DNA of 64,000 bases from Amphiura filiformis (GCF_039555335.1 NC_092628.1:62450735-62514734); one strand, 5' to 3'; shown: positions 36,001 through 46,194, numbered from the stretch's first letter. The notes: generated from the sequence alone by a model not told the origin. Numbers and translations are program-made.

Positions 36001-36727
36001 CTTGAATAATCAGATGGTTTTATGATCTGATCTGATTTGAGGTGTAAATAGCCTGGGAAAAAATTGGTCCTTAAGACCCCATTTTCGCTTAGAGAAATTC
36101 ACTACTGGACTTCAACTGGCAAGTCCCTATATTTTGGAGCATCACGTAGTGGGAACTGAATTCAACTTTGTCACTATACATCCAATTGGTTTTTATTAGC
36201 ATAAACAGTCAGTCAAATGTGTGTTTTTCATGCATTTCAGCTGAATGCACATTAGAGGTCATTACACACTTTCCCATATTACTTATAGTGATTCACCAAA
36301 TGATTGGATGGATGGATCCAAGTGGACACAATTCATACCAGCAAATGATAAAATTAAATACAAGGTAAATGTGACACAATATCCAATGGGGGAATGACAC
36401 AAAAGGTATAAACAAAGTATTTGTGTCATTCCTCTATTGGATGGTGCATCACAATTGTTTTGAATTTAATCCTCTGTAGTCTACCACAACTGAATTTGAG
36501 GTCAAAATCAAACTGTGATGTTTTTATAGCGTAACTGGAGTCTAGGATCCCCATTTGTTCAATTTAACAACAGTTTACAGACCTCCCAAAACAATATTTG
36601 ACATACACATACTTACCAAGTCATCAGCTAAAATGAAAATAATATGTGGCTTGGTACTACTGGTTGCTTCACCAGTATAGAAGACTAGCACCAACAAAAT
36701 GAATACCAGTAAAGAGTGGTTCATCAT
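24021..36727 (-). CDS. ARSB-like: Arylsulfatase B-like sulfatase, right-hand paralogue, complete
   Basis: Predicted sulfatase hydrolysing sulfate esters, probably on glycosaminoglycans, in the lysosome or outside the cell (family knowledge). Exons, in coding order: 36617-36727, 34696-34855, 34131-34243 or 33949-34061, 32698-32808, 31351-31476 or 31164-31289, 26846-26972, 26005-26359, 25151-25302, 24890-24952, 24532-24684, 24021-24166 (stop TAA at 24021-24023). One choice per pair gives 1,617 nt, or 538 aa, close to human ARSB (533). A signal peptide spans about residues 1-24. Expected active-site residues are present: D35, D36, C74 in CTPTR (C74 becomes formylglycine), R78, K128, H130, H219, D282, N283, K304. 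Exon 9 has a weak acceptor and is the least certain. Intron 5 holds LINE fragments. I saw no stop or frameshift in the assembled frame. ARSB rather than ARSI/J is judged from alignment by eye. Confidence 0.9.
24532..24780 (-). CDS. ARSB-like: Right sulfatase exon 10 with a 96-nt internal duplication and two acceptors
   Basis: The stretch with acceptor CCAG and [17 protein letters not shown] occurs twice, starting at 24780 and at 24684. The copies are 96 nt (32 codons) apart and joined by an open frame. Using the nearer acceptor (24684) gives the ordinary product; the farther one (24780) adds 32 residues without a frame change. The exon continues with [19 protein letters not shown], matching the ARSB LWLFDIDRDPEERHDL region. 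Confidence 0.75.
26005..26359 (-). CDS. ARSB-like: Right sulfatase exon 7, core catalytic exon
   Basis: At 355 nt this is the longest exon. It holds FFSTDNGG (metal-binding Asp-Asn), [19 protein letters not shown] (active-site Lys) and [10 protein letters not shown]. It aligns to ARSB without gaps of note. Confidence 0.92.
26846..26972 (-). CDS. ARSB-like: Right sulfatase exon 6
   Basis: A 127-nt exon encoding [13 protein letters not shown], with the substrate-binding His of the family, up to [13 protein letters not shown]. The acceptor is GTTTCCAG and the donor GTAAGG. Confidence 0.9.
27000..28760 (+). mobile_element. LINE, 5'-truncated, CR1/L2/jockey-like reverse transcriptase
   Basis: The frame at 27113-27655 carries [20 protein letters not shown] and [13 protein letters not shown]. 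It is followed in another frame (to 28638) by [34 protein letters not shown], the catalytic LFADDSILY and a C-terminal region ending AALRDLLLK. One frameshift lies near 27600, and a dozen or so residues are missing before VTSGVPQGS, so the copy is inactive. It is in intron 5 of the right sulfatase, antisense to it. Confidence 0.85.
28790..29625 (+). mobile_element. Second LINE fragment, C-terminal part
   Basis: Short frames with stops resemble the RT C-terminus: [18 protein letters not shown], then pieces like [13 protein letters not shown] and [11 protein letters not shown] near 29390-29460. It is diverged from the neighbouring LINE, so it is a separate older insertion. Confidence 0.6.
29640..30114 (+). 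mobile_element. Mariner-like transposase remnant
   Basis: Translation gives [20 protein letters not shown] followed by [17 protein letters not shown], typical of the C-terminal catalytic region of mariner-type transposases, with several stops. Its last ~45 bp (from 30077) match the first bases of the window, so it was there before the gene duplication. Confidence 0.65.
30116..30709 (+). mobile_element. Short LINE copy with visible target duplication
   Basis: The frame from 30212 encodes [20 protein letters not shown] and [20 protein letters not shown], an RT C-terminal region. The tail is GATGTAGATGTAG. The left gene at about 43-55 is the empty site (GTTATCAACTATAGC), and ATCAA is duplicated here. 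It inserted after the gene duplication. Confidence 0.78.
30733..31092. mobile_element. 360-bp insertion flanked by ATACCTC, family unknown
   Basis: ATACCTC is repeated at 30726-30732 and 31093-31099, and the left gene has it once. The insert is GC-richer than its surroundings and contains AGAAAAATGCTGCTGCCACC twice (about 30874 and 30978). No inverted ends or tail are seen. Confidence 0.6.
31164..31289 (-). CDS. ARSB-like: Right sulfatase exon 5, downstream copy
   Basis: A 126-nt exon, open, beginning [17 protein letters not shown], with the same length, phase and donor type as the copy at 31351-31476. Only 61 nt separate them. Confidence 0.82.
31351..31476 (-). CDS. ARSB-like: Right sulfatase exon 5, upstream copy
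   Basis: A 126-nt exon, open, beginning [17 protein letters not shown]. The two copies differ mainly at the first residues and near the end (HDPSQ against HDTSQ). Confidence 0.82.
31527..31714. repeat. Foldback repeat, uninterrupted copy
   Basis: Inverted arms include TATGGAAGACATGACCTTAA and its complement. It is orthologous to 497-1055 and lacks the MITE found there. Confidence 0.7.
31850..32145 (-). mobile_element. Probable tRNA-derived SINE, right gene only
   Basis: On the minus strand GCCGAGCCAGTGGTTGGCAT and GGGTTTGAATCCC look like polymerase III A and B boxes. The left gene lacks the block at the same intron position. Confidence 0.5.
32376..32614. mobile_element. MITE, GATCAAGCAAAATGAGTCGG family
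   Basis: The ends AGATGTGATCAAGCAAAATG and the inverted CATTTTGCCTGATC pair up. It is absent from the left gene's intron 4. It is related to 19607-19863. Confidence 0.6.
32698..32808 (-). CDS. ARSB-like: Right sulfatase exon 4
   Basis: A 111-nt exon with [20 protein letters not shown], then [17 protein letters not shown], aligned with the ARSB region around RRGFDTYFGYLLGSEDYY. Confidence 0.9.
32830..33940. other. Intron 3 of right sulfatase, with a possible retroposon tail
   Basis: TTTATTTATTTATTTATT from 33382 looks like the tail of a minus-strand LINE or SINE whose body would be about 33405-33890. No coding match was recognised, and the left gene lacks this stretch. Confidence 0.35.
33949..34243 (-). 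CDS. ARSB-like: Right sulfatase exon 3, two intact copies
   Basis: Copies at 34131-34243 and 33949-34061 are each 113 nt, each enter after one base of a codon and leave in phase 0, and each have an AACAG acceptor and a GTAAG donor. They differ at [13 protein letters not shown] against [13 protein letters not shown] and THCVGK against THCIGK. Both end in the active-site Lys. Joining both would break the frame, because 113 is not a multiple of 3 and the phases do not match. The intron between them is only 69 nt. Use of one or the other is therefore expected (inference). Confidence 0.82.
34303..34512. mobile_element. Palindromic MITE with TA target, right gene only
   Basis: The ends carry inverted GCCAAAATAATAG-like sequence. 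TA is duplicated, and the left gene reads CTACTAGATATATG across the site. Confidence 0.72.
34620..34683 (-). repeat. Single truncated exon 2 repeat, seed of the array
   Basis: Straight after exon 2's donor comes CTAGCCTATGAGGGCATCAT and the following codons up to about TGTGCACC. This is one partial array unit, and it shows the state from which the left gene's array grew. Confidence 0.75.
34696..34855 (-). CDS. ARSB-like: Right sulfatase exon 2, catalytic motif exon
   Basis: A 160-nt exon with C74-T-P-T-R78 intact, GC donor (GCAAGT) and acceptor AAATACAG. It is identical in layout to 8069-8228. Confidence 0.9.
35383..35703. mobile_element. Tc1/mariner-type MITE with TA target, right gene only
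   Basis: The ends are inverted copies of CCGTATTCATTCCAATA, continuing into AAGCGCCCA or a close variant. TA lies on each side, and the left gene shows the empty site GATCTACCTGC. Confidence 0.8.
35739..35947. mobile_element. Palindromic MITE with TA target, right gene only
   Basis: CACCAGCACTAG and CTAGTGCTGGTG form the inner arms. TA is duplicated, and the left gene at about 10493 is uninterrupted. Confidence 0.7.
36617..36727 (-). CDS. ARSB-like: Right sulfatase exon 1
   Basis: A 37-codon exon: [19 protein letters not shown] signal peptide, then [12 protein letters not shown] with the metal-binding Asp pair. The donor GTAAGT is in phase 0. Confidence 0.85.
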
Positions 36728-36786
36728 GTATGATCTGAAAAAGAGAATTGTGTGTTTAAAGGTGGGTGCCTGATTGACAGCCTCCC

Positions 36787-38232
36787 CAGATAGCAACACT
36801 ACGTTGGCCCAACGTTGGTCCAACGTGAGCGAACCGACCTTACTACGTTGTAATAGCGTTGGTTTTTTGACGTTATTAACGTGGATTTGGCCAGGCAGCC
36901 AACCCCTGCAACGTTGGGCCAATGTCGCCCAACTTTGACCCAACCTCAATACAAATGTAATTTGCGACGTTGAAACGTCAAATCTTTGATGTTAATAACG
37001 TTATTTGGCCAACGTTGAGCCAACATTGACAAACAAGCCTAATGAGAAAAAATAAACGAATAAAATTAGTTACTTGTGTATACTGTGCTTACTTTAAGTC
37101 TTAAATTACCTGGCTCTCTATTTTACAACGAAGACAAATTAACTACCTTAATTTTACACAAGTCACTTACCTTAGTACCTACCAGGATTCGAACCTGGGA
37201 CCTTCTGTTTATAAGCCTGATGCTCTACCAATTGAGCTAACTGGGATTACATAGTTCAGCAAGTGTTTTAAAGTTAATATAAGCTATATTTTCATGACTA
37301 AACCTGCCAAAGTGCATCTTTTAGGGATATTGATCAAATTTACTGTGAATATTGATGACATTAATTTGCTATAAATGTTGATTTAAGAAAAAAAGAAGTA
37401 ATATAAAAATATAATTCTTACTGTTGATTTAATTCCTAGCAATATTGTTCTTATTATAATTACATACCTAGTATGGTATAAGCATTATCATTATTATCAT
37501 CATCATTATTATTTAATATCATTATCATTCATTAGGCCTATTATTATTATTGTTATTGTTATTGTTATTGTTATTATTATTATGATTATTATTATTATTA
37601 TTATTATTATTATTTGATATTATTATTAGTTTATCTAGTGGGCTTTTATAGTCTTTATTTAATGTCACTCTTTAATACGCCTTAGTAATAAAAAAAAGAA
37701 AATAATTATAAACATGACCATTTCCATGACTTGAACAACAGCTTATACCATCGCTGGTCCAATGTTGGGATTCCAGCCGTTTGTGCGACGACATTGGCCC
37801 AACCTCCACGTAACAACCGTCATTTTACGACTGGCTGGCTACGTTGGTGCAACGTTGACATACCGACTATCATTTTAAGGTTGGCACAACAACGCTGGCC
37901 CATCCTCGGCGTACTGACCGTCATTTTAAGGTTGGCTGGCTACGTTGGCTCGACGTTGGCATACTGACCATCATTTAAGGTTGGCACAACAACGTTGGCC
38001 CAACGTTGGCATGCCGACCGTCATTTTAAGGTTGGCTGGCTACGTTGGCTCGACGTTGCCATACCGACCATAATATAAGGTTGGCATAACAACGTTGACC
38101 CAACGTTGGCCTGACGCTCCCATACCAACCATGACTAAAGGTTGGCATGTCAATGTTGGTCCAACGTTGGCTTGGCGTCGGCTTACCGACCGCGACCATG
38201 CCGACCATTGCCAACGTTGTCTTGCTATCTGG
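36787..38232. mobile_element. 1.4-kb inverted-repeat element with ACGTTGG-rich arms
   Basis: Starts CCCAGATAGCAA and ends with the inverse. The arms (to about 37030 and from about 37735) are built of repeated CCAACGTTGG-like palindromes. The left gene has the continuous site GACTGCCTCATACC, and the flanks here suggest a 2-bp TC duplication. The centre has a tRNA-like sequence and ATT-type microsatellites (37490-37625). Confidence 0.75.
37174..37247 (-). tRNA. tRNA-like sequence, apparent anticodon TAT, probably not functional
   Basis: The A box (TTAGCTCAATTGG), the T arm (CCAGG TTCGAAT CCTGG) and the loop CTTATAA are well formed. The anticodon stem has two mismatches and the acceptor strands pair poorly. 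A pseudogene or SINE-head-like relic is more likely than an active tRNA-Ile. Confidence 0.45.
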
Positions 38233-38360
38233 GTCATATCACACTTTTTAAGAGACTTTACCCCATCATTTGTAAAATCAAATATTGTTGTGAAATAATT
38301 AAATGCCCGCTCTAGTCGAAACGAGTCAATAGTTGCTTGTAATAGTTTAAACTAAATAGG

Positions 38361-41156
38361 GGGGTCACTCACACCATTGTGGCCTGTAGATAGTCACTAT
38401 CATATTTTATTTTATTTTATTTTATTAGATCTTATTTTGCCTGGGGAACAAACTCAGTGGTCCACACTGATTTCCAGTCTGGCCCAGGGGTCAAACAAAA
38501 TACATCAAAATACAAATTAAATACATACAAAGAATAACATACCATGGATTTAACAAATAACATTATATATGAACACACCAAGGAAGCACACCTGTGCTGG
38601 CTGGCCGCAGTGCGGCCATGTCAGCAGGCTTCTAAGACAGCCCGCTGACAAAGTCCGCACTGCAGCCGACCATCACTGATGCAACAACCTGAATATTTAA
38701 ATAATTAAATTGCACATCGCCTTGAAATGGCCTGGTGTAGGAGGTAATGGAACTTTAACCTGGGTTGGCAATGAATTAAAAGAGACCACACCTCTGGATG
38801 TGAATTTCCGCTTAGCCGACTCGCTCTTACAAGGTGGGATGACCAGGTTACCTTGTGACCCTGCTCTAGTCAGATGTTTATGACTAGAGGCAACAGTGTG
38901 GAATATATTGCACAGGGGTGATGGGAGAAGGTTACAAAGGCTTTTGTACACCATTAAATTTAGGTGGAAATTGCGGCGGCAATCCAGTTTATCCCATTTC
39001 AGGTCGTTGAGAAGTACTTCGGAGGGATATCTGCATGGGAGCCCCAGAATGATTTTACCAGCTGCATTTTGAAGTTTATCAAGTCTACTGAGGGATGTCT
39101 TAGCAGCGTTGCCCCACACAGTATCGCAATAATCAAGTTGCGGGATGATAAGAGTTTTGTACAAAAGAATGAGGATTTTCTTGGGCAAGATGTTTCTCAG
39201 CCTTCTTAGCAAACCATTACGTTTGGAAACAGAGCTTGAGATCTTCTCAATGTGAGAAGACCAAGTGAGGGACGGATCAAGCCAAACACCTAAGTATTTA
39301 AACTTTTCAACATTTTCGATGACAGACTCATTGATGTAGACCTCAAGCTCCATGTCTTTACTGAGCAAGTTTTTGGGCAGTACCTAAAATCATCCCTTTG
39401 GTTTTTTAACATTGAGCGTAAGGAAGTTGTTGTTTAACCACTCAGAAACATGGGTGAGTTCATAGTTCAGAATGTCATTTATGGCCTTGATATTTTTAGC
39501 TCTGACAAAAATAGCAGTGTCATCAGCATATAATGCTACCTTGGAGTCAGGATGGGTAATAACACTTGATAAGTTGTTGATGTACAAGGTAAAGAGGAGG
39601 GGCCCCAGTATTGATCCTGTGGGACTCCAAAGTTTACTGGAGCAGGACTAGAAACCATGTCACCAATTTTAGTGACTTGTTGGCGATCTCTAAGGTAGGA
39701 TCCAAACCAGTCAAGTTCAGTGCCATGCACACCTATGCTATGAAGTTTGTTTATCAGGACGTTGTGGTGCACCGTGTCAAACGCCTTCTTAAGGTCTAAA
39801 AAGATAGCACCAGTGAAAAAGCCAGAGTTAAAATTGTCAAGAAGGTAGTCAGTAACACCAAGAAGGCATGTTTGAGTGGAGTGCATGGCCCTGAAGCCCG
39901 ACTGGTTAGGAGATAAAAGATTGCAATCTGTGATGTAGCTGTAAAGCTGGCCGTGGACCAACTTTTCAAACACCTTCATACAGGCAGGGATAACTGATAT
40001 TGGCCTGTAGTTGCTAGTGTCCATGTGGTCACCCTCTTTGAAAATTGGAGAAACTCTGCTTTTTTTCCATGCGGAAGGTACGACACCGGTGGAGAGACTA
40101 AGATTCATGATGTAGGTTAGTGGCCTACATAATTGCGCGTACCCAATTTTGAGGAGTTTTGGACTGATATTGTCCAGACCAGTGGCTTTCTTACTGTCAA
40201 TACCTTTGAGAAGCTTAAGAGCATCCTCCTCGGATATCTTAGAGAAAATAAAAGGACTCTCCTCCGTGTATCGTCTCTTGGTGCAAGGTTGATTGACATT
40301 CATAGGGAGTTGGTTGGAACAAATGGCATCGGCTAGATTTTGACCTATGTTTGAGAAGAAAACATTGAAATGATTAGCAATTAAATTACCATCATTGACA
40401 ATTTCAGTCACCTATTCTTATGCTGTTGATTGATTGTTGTTTACAACCGGGAAGCACAGTTTTAACAGTTTTCCACAATTTATGGGAGTTAGTTCCAGCT
40501 TCATTGATTGAAGACTCAAAGAAATTCCGCTTGAGCCTGGTAGCAAGATTGTTAGTTTTGTTTCCGAGGTACCTAAAAGCATCCCAGTCAACCTCAGAGC
40601 AGGTATTTTGGGCATGGGATTTTGCACGCACAAGGTCTTGTCTGCACGCAATATAATCATCATCAATCCACTGAGGAGGATTGTTTGGAATTTTAACCTG
40701 CCTAAATGGGGCGTGAGCATCGCAGACAGGGATAAACAAACTTTCAAAGGTGCTCCATGCCAAGCCGGGGTCATCCAAGTCTTCAACCATACCCCACGGA
40801 ATCATAGTGTACACCATCCTTGATATTAAAAACGCGTAAAAAGTGTAGTTTTTCGTGGGTAGGCACGGTACACGCGTATCTGCGTATCGTGTTTAGGGTG
40901 TTAAAATCATGAAAAATTGGATAAAAGGGTAGCAAAATTACAATTGCTAATACGCGGAAATGAAATTGGCGGGGTATGAAATTTGATGCAAGGAATAAAA
41001 TCCCTGTTTAGGGTGTGAAAACAGGCGCATGTTACCTAATACCTATTTATGGTATCCTTTTATAGCCAAGGGTTAAATCCTTGTTTAGGGTGCTTTTCAA
41101 AAGTTGATTATCGCGAATGGTGTACAGGCCACAATCATTGACAATGGGAGTGACCC
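38361..41156. mobile_element. Inverted-repeat element hosting a LINE
   Basis: GGGGTCACTC...ATTGTGGCCTGTA at 38361-38388 recurs inverted at 41118-41156. The inner right part (40850-41110) repeats GTTTAGGGTG three times. The LINE at 38403-40805 lies between. Confidence 0.5.
38403..40805 (-). mobile_element. LINE, 5'-truncated, CR1/L2/jockey-like
   Basis: In coding order: a linker (40817-40404), then RT with DNISPKLLKIGYAQLCRPLT, SNYRPISVIPACMKVFEKLV, FLDLKKAFDTVHHNVLINKL (40411-39536), then LYADDTAIF (39587-39390), then FKYLGVWLDPSLTWSSHIEK to the C-terminus (39368-38697). The frame changes near 39590 and 39385, so it is inactive. The 3' tail is (AAAAT)n at 38403-38427. ATCATA on both sides may be its target duplication. 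Confidence 0.85.
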
Positions 41157-41164
41157 CGGGCCCG

Positions 41165-42680
41165 GGTTACTCGAGAACTCTAGCTTCGAATTTGCACACG
41201 ATAGTTACACATTCAATGCTAGAGTACTTTGCTATGGTTTTTCGGTCGGACAGCGGTGCAATTCTTTGCAAGCAGAGGTATTAAATATTCTGTTAATGTT
41301 GATATTTGGATGAAAGTTATTTTGATGAGTCTTACTGTATCTTTTGAGCAAGATTTACCAAATCTGGACAGCCTAAAATTTTGCTGAAGTGTAACTTTAG
41401 CAACATTTTTGATGCAATCGCCTGTTCATGTGTTGTGATCGGCTGTGTTTACTTCTGAACTTCCATTGCTTTACACGGTGTCATGCTTCAGCGAATCCGA
41501 CTAGATTTTGAATGTAATGGTCTTTAGCCTAGAATGTCCCACTTCCCTGATGTATCGGTGAGCAAATTCTTGGCTAGACTTCACGAGCAACCCCCAGGGT
41601 TCTTTTATTCATTCATTCTTGTCTAGACTCAGGACAGGTTCATTCAATCATTGTTTGATTCAAAACAGCCTCAAGATTCAAAGCAGATTCTGACCGTAAT
41701 AGCTAAATATTATGTTTAATCTTACCTTCTTATCTTTTCTCAATCAAATCATGTACCGTATAATTTGATCCATCTATGTATTTCTATCATGTATCACGAC
41801 GAAAACTGCACGATTGATCGTACTTACAGCCAGCAGCAACATGCGACAGCTTGTGCAGTAGCGATCAGCTGACTATTTGTCACATGACAGGCTAATCAAA
41901 ACCAGATGACTCGACCCAGTATTGATTCGTCCACAGCCAAGTTCGTCCCATAAGCATACACTGTAATGAGTGCATAAAGCCACTGTATTTCGTTTTATTA
42001 ACTGTTTTGTTTTTTGCTACTTAACTTTTCTGTAGTGAACCTGCTTTCCTCCCCAAGTAAGTGAACCATTTGTAAGGTTCAATAAAAGGATCCCCTATTT
42101 TATCCCCTCCCTCCAGTGGCAGATTTTCCCGGATTTTCCCCCTCTATTGCACATGCTCCAAGAAACAAAAAAATTGGCGCCACTACCCACCACCCGAGAA
42201 TATCTTAGATGCGGGCAGTGGCGTAGCTAGGGGTTGTGGCGCCCAGGGCTAAGGATACATAATGCCACCCACCCCCCATTATTGAAACAATCCGCGCGCA
42301 AAATTTTGGACAAATAAGGCCTACCACTAATTGGTTTTGGTTACTAGAAGTTGAATATCGGACTTAAAATGTTCTTTCAATTGATTTTGCAAACGAAGTG
42401 CACAAAAATTTTGACTTTCACTCAAGTTGGAGTGGTGCAGATTCGATGCTGAATTTGTCAATTTGGTGCCCCCCTAAGGGTGGCGCCCGGGGCACATTGC
42501 CCCCCTGCCCCCTAGTTACGCCACTGTCCAGGGTGAGTGGGTAGCCCAAGGTACTTTGATCAAGTTTTTTGGAGATATTGGAATTTGGGGTTGGGGTTGT
42601 AGAAGAAAGTGCACTGCAATTGTGGTCTTTTGGTGACAGATAACTGTAATAAGGATACAGTCCAACCTCTTTAATCCAGC
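41165..42680. repeat. Upstream flank of right sulfatase, duplicate of 16740-18205
   Basis: Long near-identical stretches, for example TAGCAACATTTTTGATG and CTGTTTTG with TTTTTGCTACTTAACTTTTC. It marks the outer edge of the tandem duplication. Confidence 0.6.
42216..42526. mobile_element. hAT-type MITE
   Basis: The ends are CAGTGGCGTAGCTAGGG and the inverse of CAGTGGCGTAACTAGGG. No clear target duplication is seen, and it is absent from the left copy. Confidence 0.68.
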
Positions 42681-42719
42681 CATGGCTCCAGGCATTGATT
42701 CAGATAAGTGAAACAAGAA

Positions 42720-43460
42720 ATTATATATGACACTGGAATAAAAAAAAAAAAAAAAAAAGCTGGTATTTTAGTAAACTAATACCATACACAATTTTGTACT
42801 GAACAAATAAATGTTGATGTAGATCCAGAGATTCAGGGCACGTTTTTCATTTAAGATTAATCGGGAGATTATTTGACAGGTTTAACAGAGAGATCCATAT
42901 AAAAGAGGTCCAGATAGGGGAAGTTCTGTGGAGCATCACTCTATTATGACTCTAATGTAAAAGTGTTACACATGCGTGTTAATCAAAATGGCAGAAAAAA
43001 AGCTCAGTTTTTGAGCACACAGTGGCATAAACAATTTGTCCAATTAGTGATGATCCATTTTCAGCCATATCAACATTTAGATGAGGATCTCTTTTTTAGC
43101 CATCAATGATTCAAAAAGTGATGTTACGCGATGTAGAGGGAAATGGTTATGCAATTTAATACCCTAATACTGTCTAAATGTTTACAGTTATGTCATTCAG
43201 TCCATCAGTCACCGCATCTGTTATGCCATTGTTTGAGGGTTGATTAACAAGCATGGATATGCAAGTAGCACTTTTATATTTGAATTACCCTCCCCCTCCC
43301 AGGAAAGGTTAGGCAAGGGAAATACATTTCAAGTTAAAAACTCTTTATGGCCCATAACAGATCTAGAGGGAGCCGGCCCAATATGTGGGGATAAAGTTTT
43401 CAGCAATGCTATTACCGCACCCAAAGACCTATTTTCCGAACACCCTCAAGTTATTCTATA
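42720..43460. other. No gene recognised
   Basis: Contains an A-run (42741-42759). The 85-codon frame at 43240-43497 has no recognisable motif. Confidence 0.4.
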
Positions 43461-44270
43461 CTGCGCCAAAAAAATATCCTTACACTTGGAAAAATAATCA
43501 CAATTCCAAAACTGAACCATGTTGGAATAAATTTGTGCATCTAATCCTGCACATTATGACACCACATTGAATCCAATGTGACCAGGCCCGTACACAGGAT
43601 TTTTTTGGGGGGGTGCTGATTTTGAAAAAGTGGACTTTTTTTCCAAGGGGGGTGCGGTTTGTGACAAGTGGATTTTCTTCCCCAAATTTGGACCTTTTTT
43701 GACCAAAAAAGCGTAAAATTTTGGGACTTTTTGTATACTTTTGCAAATTTTGGGAGGTGCGGTCGCACCCTCCTGCATACGGGCCTGAATGTGACCTCAA
43801 GAAGTAAAGTTACAAGCAATTGAACAGACGAAGGTCCAGTTTTAAAAGTGACAAACATGCCTATACAAGGCGCAATTCCATCAAGCACAATAAAGAGACA
43901 ACACAGTTTCTGCAATGAAGCTTTATTTAAAGGAGTTTGTACTTTTCATAAACTTTCATTTTATTTGTCAGTTCTTTTGTTTCAGTTTTCTTATGTTCCT
44001 GATGTTTTAAATTAAAGGCACGCATAAATTAGCCATTCACCACTCTCAAACCAGATGTCTAGTCCGTGGCCAGTTTGACACTTTTAAAACTGGACCTTCA
44101 TCTAATCAAATGCTTGTAACTTTGCTTCTTGAAGTCACATTGGATTCAGTGGGGTGTCATAATGTGCAGGATTAGTGCATCTATTAAAAGACAAATTTAT
44201 TCCAACATGATTCAGTTTTGGATGGAATTGTGATTATTTTTCCAAGTGTAAGGATACTTTTTTGGCGCAG
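43461..44270. mobile_element. 810-bp foldback transposon with TA target
   Basis: The arms begin CTGCGCCAAAAAA and match inverted for about 250 bp, including CCAAGTGTAAGGATA. The inner sequence differs, and the left arm is split by the MITE at 43583-43787. Confidence 0.7.
43583..43787. mobile_element. hAT-type MITE nested in a foldback
   Basis: The ends are CAGGCCCGTACACAGGA and CAGGCCCGTATGCAGGA (inverse). The exact 8-bp duplication AATGTGAC is at 43575-43582 and 43788-43795. A related left end is at about 58484. Confidence 0.82.
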
Positions 44271-44274
44271 TATA

Positions 44275-44946
44275 CTTTGGATCTGTCACCCAAAGACCCC
44301 TAAAATCATGCTTTAACCCAATGCTACATTTAAATAAGGACACCCAAAAATAAATCTTTCATCAGACATCAGTTTTGTCTCATGGATTGCTCAAGAAGGC
44401 AGCCAGTGCAATGGACCTAAAACTTGCATAGATTGAATAAGATGGTGCCCTCACACCATGATACAAACAGAACTGAGGATAGGATCTTCAGATTGTCTTA
44501 ACTGAAATGACAGATGTTTGCAATCTCTTTACAACTACAGTCCTACAAACTTGCCTTAATAATTTAAAATCTACATTGTATAAGGGTGGTTTTCTATTCT
44601 TTATTTTTGGTAACTTCATTCCAACTGAGCCAAGTTTCATAAATGCTGAAATTGCGCATGCAAATGTTAATGTTTTAATTACACCCACTACGGGTAATCT
44701 GTGTATTAATATTAATTTGATACACATGACATCATTAGATGTCAAATGCATTATACATTTAATTGAGTACAAAGGTACCCACTTTCCCAGGCTTGTATGC
44801 AAGGGGTGTGCTGCAGCACCAACCCCCTCCCCATTCCACAAAGGCCCACCTTTTGCTATTTTTTCACAATAAACTGGTCCATTAAAGTAGGGAAAAAATC
44901 AACAAAAGGCAACTTTTTGTTGTCAAGAAAGCCAATAATCACATTC
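44275..44946. other. No gene recognised
   Basis: The overlapping frames of 117-121 codons here lie on opposite strands and show no family motif. Confidence 0.35.
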
Positions 44947-45580
44947 TATAGACCTTTTTCCCTCTATCCCACAATGCACTATTCCAGGGGGGTATGACGT
45001 AGTTCATCAACCTCATAGATCGTGTGCATCCGATGGTCTTTGCCATACCTTCGCAATTATTTTGTCTTAATATGGGCATACTGATTCCATATATGCGGAT
45101 TATCGTAAAGGCCATCGATGTTACTAATTATGCAATTATTGAATACACGAGTGATGCAGTTACGGAGCGACGCAGAACATCTGTGTAAGAGATTGTGTTT
45201 ACATTTTATTTTCATCTCCGAAAAAAAAGTGAAACGGACGCCGACAAAATATCACGGCGTGTCCCGTCATTAGTTTATCACCATTAGGTCTATAAAATGT
45301 ATACAAAGTTAGGTTTCAATAGCAGGAAACTTTTTTGGGTGAGGACACCATGTCCATAAGGCATAAAATGTTGTTTTTGCCCCGAAAGGTATTAGTGATC
45401 GCGGCGCCATTATCGTGATTATCGGGGATTCCTTTTTTGTGATGAAGGCACCAGCCGAAATGTCTGTATTCTAGTATGTAATGAACTTAACTCTGTACTC
45501 CCCCGGGGAGATGATGTAGTTTGCGACACTCATACCCCCCTGGAATAGTGCATGATGGGAAAGAGGGAAAAAGGTCTATA
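44947..45580. mobile_element. Inverted-repeat element, GACCTTTTTCCCTCT ends
   Basis: About 50 bp of terminal inversion, including ATGCACTATTCCAGGGGGGT. TATA flanks both ends, consistent with a TA target. Confidence 0.7.
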
Positions 45581-45582
45581 TA

Positions 45583-45664
45583 CAGTCAGTCTACTCTGAA
45601 GTACAAAGTAGCAACGCGCACACACACATTGTCACTTTGTACTTCAGAGTGGACAAACTGTATG
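45583..45664. mobile_element. Short foldback, TCTGAAGTACAAAGT family
   Basis: Two inverted arms around ACTCTGAAGTACAAAGT abut the preceding element. It is related to 20412-20573. Confidence 0.55.
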
Positions 45665-46194
45665 TGACCCGTTCTGACAAAACCAGGAACAAGTCACATT
45701 TTTGACATTTCATAATTTGCATAAAATGTAAGCATGGGACAATAAGCTTTAAAATGATACCAAAATGATATACATAGCATCAATACTTTTCAAGATATGG
45801 ATAATTTTGTAAATGATACCTTGATATTTTTGTGAAATTGCTTTTCTGAGTAATTGGGCTAATAGTTTCCTGCTTTACACAGGATTGTATAGGGATTATC
45901 ATAGTTCATCACCTGTCAATTATTGACTAAATAAACCTCTTTTTAATAAGTCGTTTCAAGGATTTGAAAGTCCACTTAGTCCCAAGGTCAAATACCATGA
46001 AATTAGGAATTCCAAAATTGGATTTTTTTTGTTATGGGAATGTCATCTTTAAAGACCTATAACTCAAAAACATGCCCAGCGACTTGTTCCGGGTTTTGTT
46101 GGAGCTGGTAACATATGTGACACGATCTGCTCCATGGGGGCCAAAGGGGGTAATTTTGAAAATTGAGTTACTATAATTATTACCTTGTAGTAGT

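Noticed and set aside
37174-37247. Functional tRNA-Ile
   Set aside because: The acceptor strands do not pair and the anticodon stem has mismatches, although the internal promoter boxes are good.
38697-39368. Host gene of 223 aa
   Set aside because: It is the C-terminal reverse-transcriptase region of the LINE.
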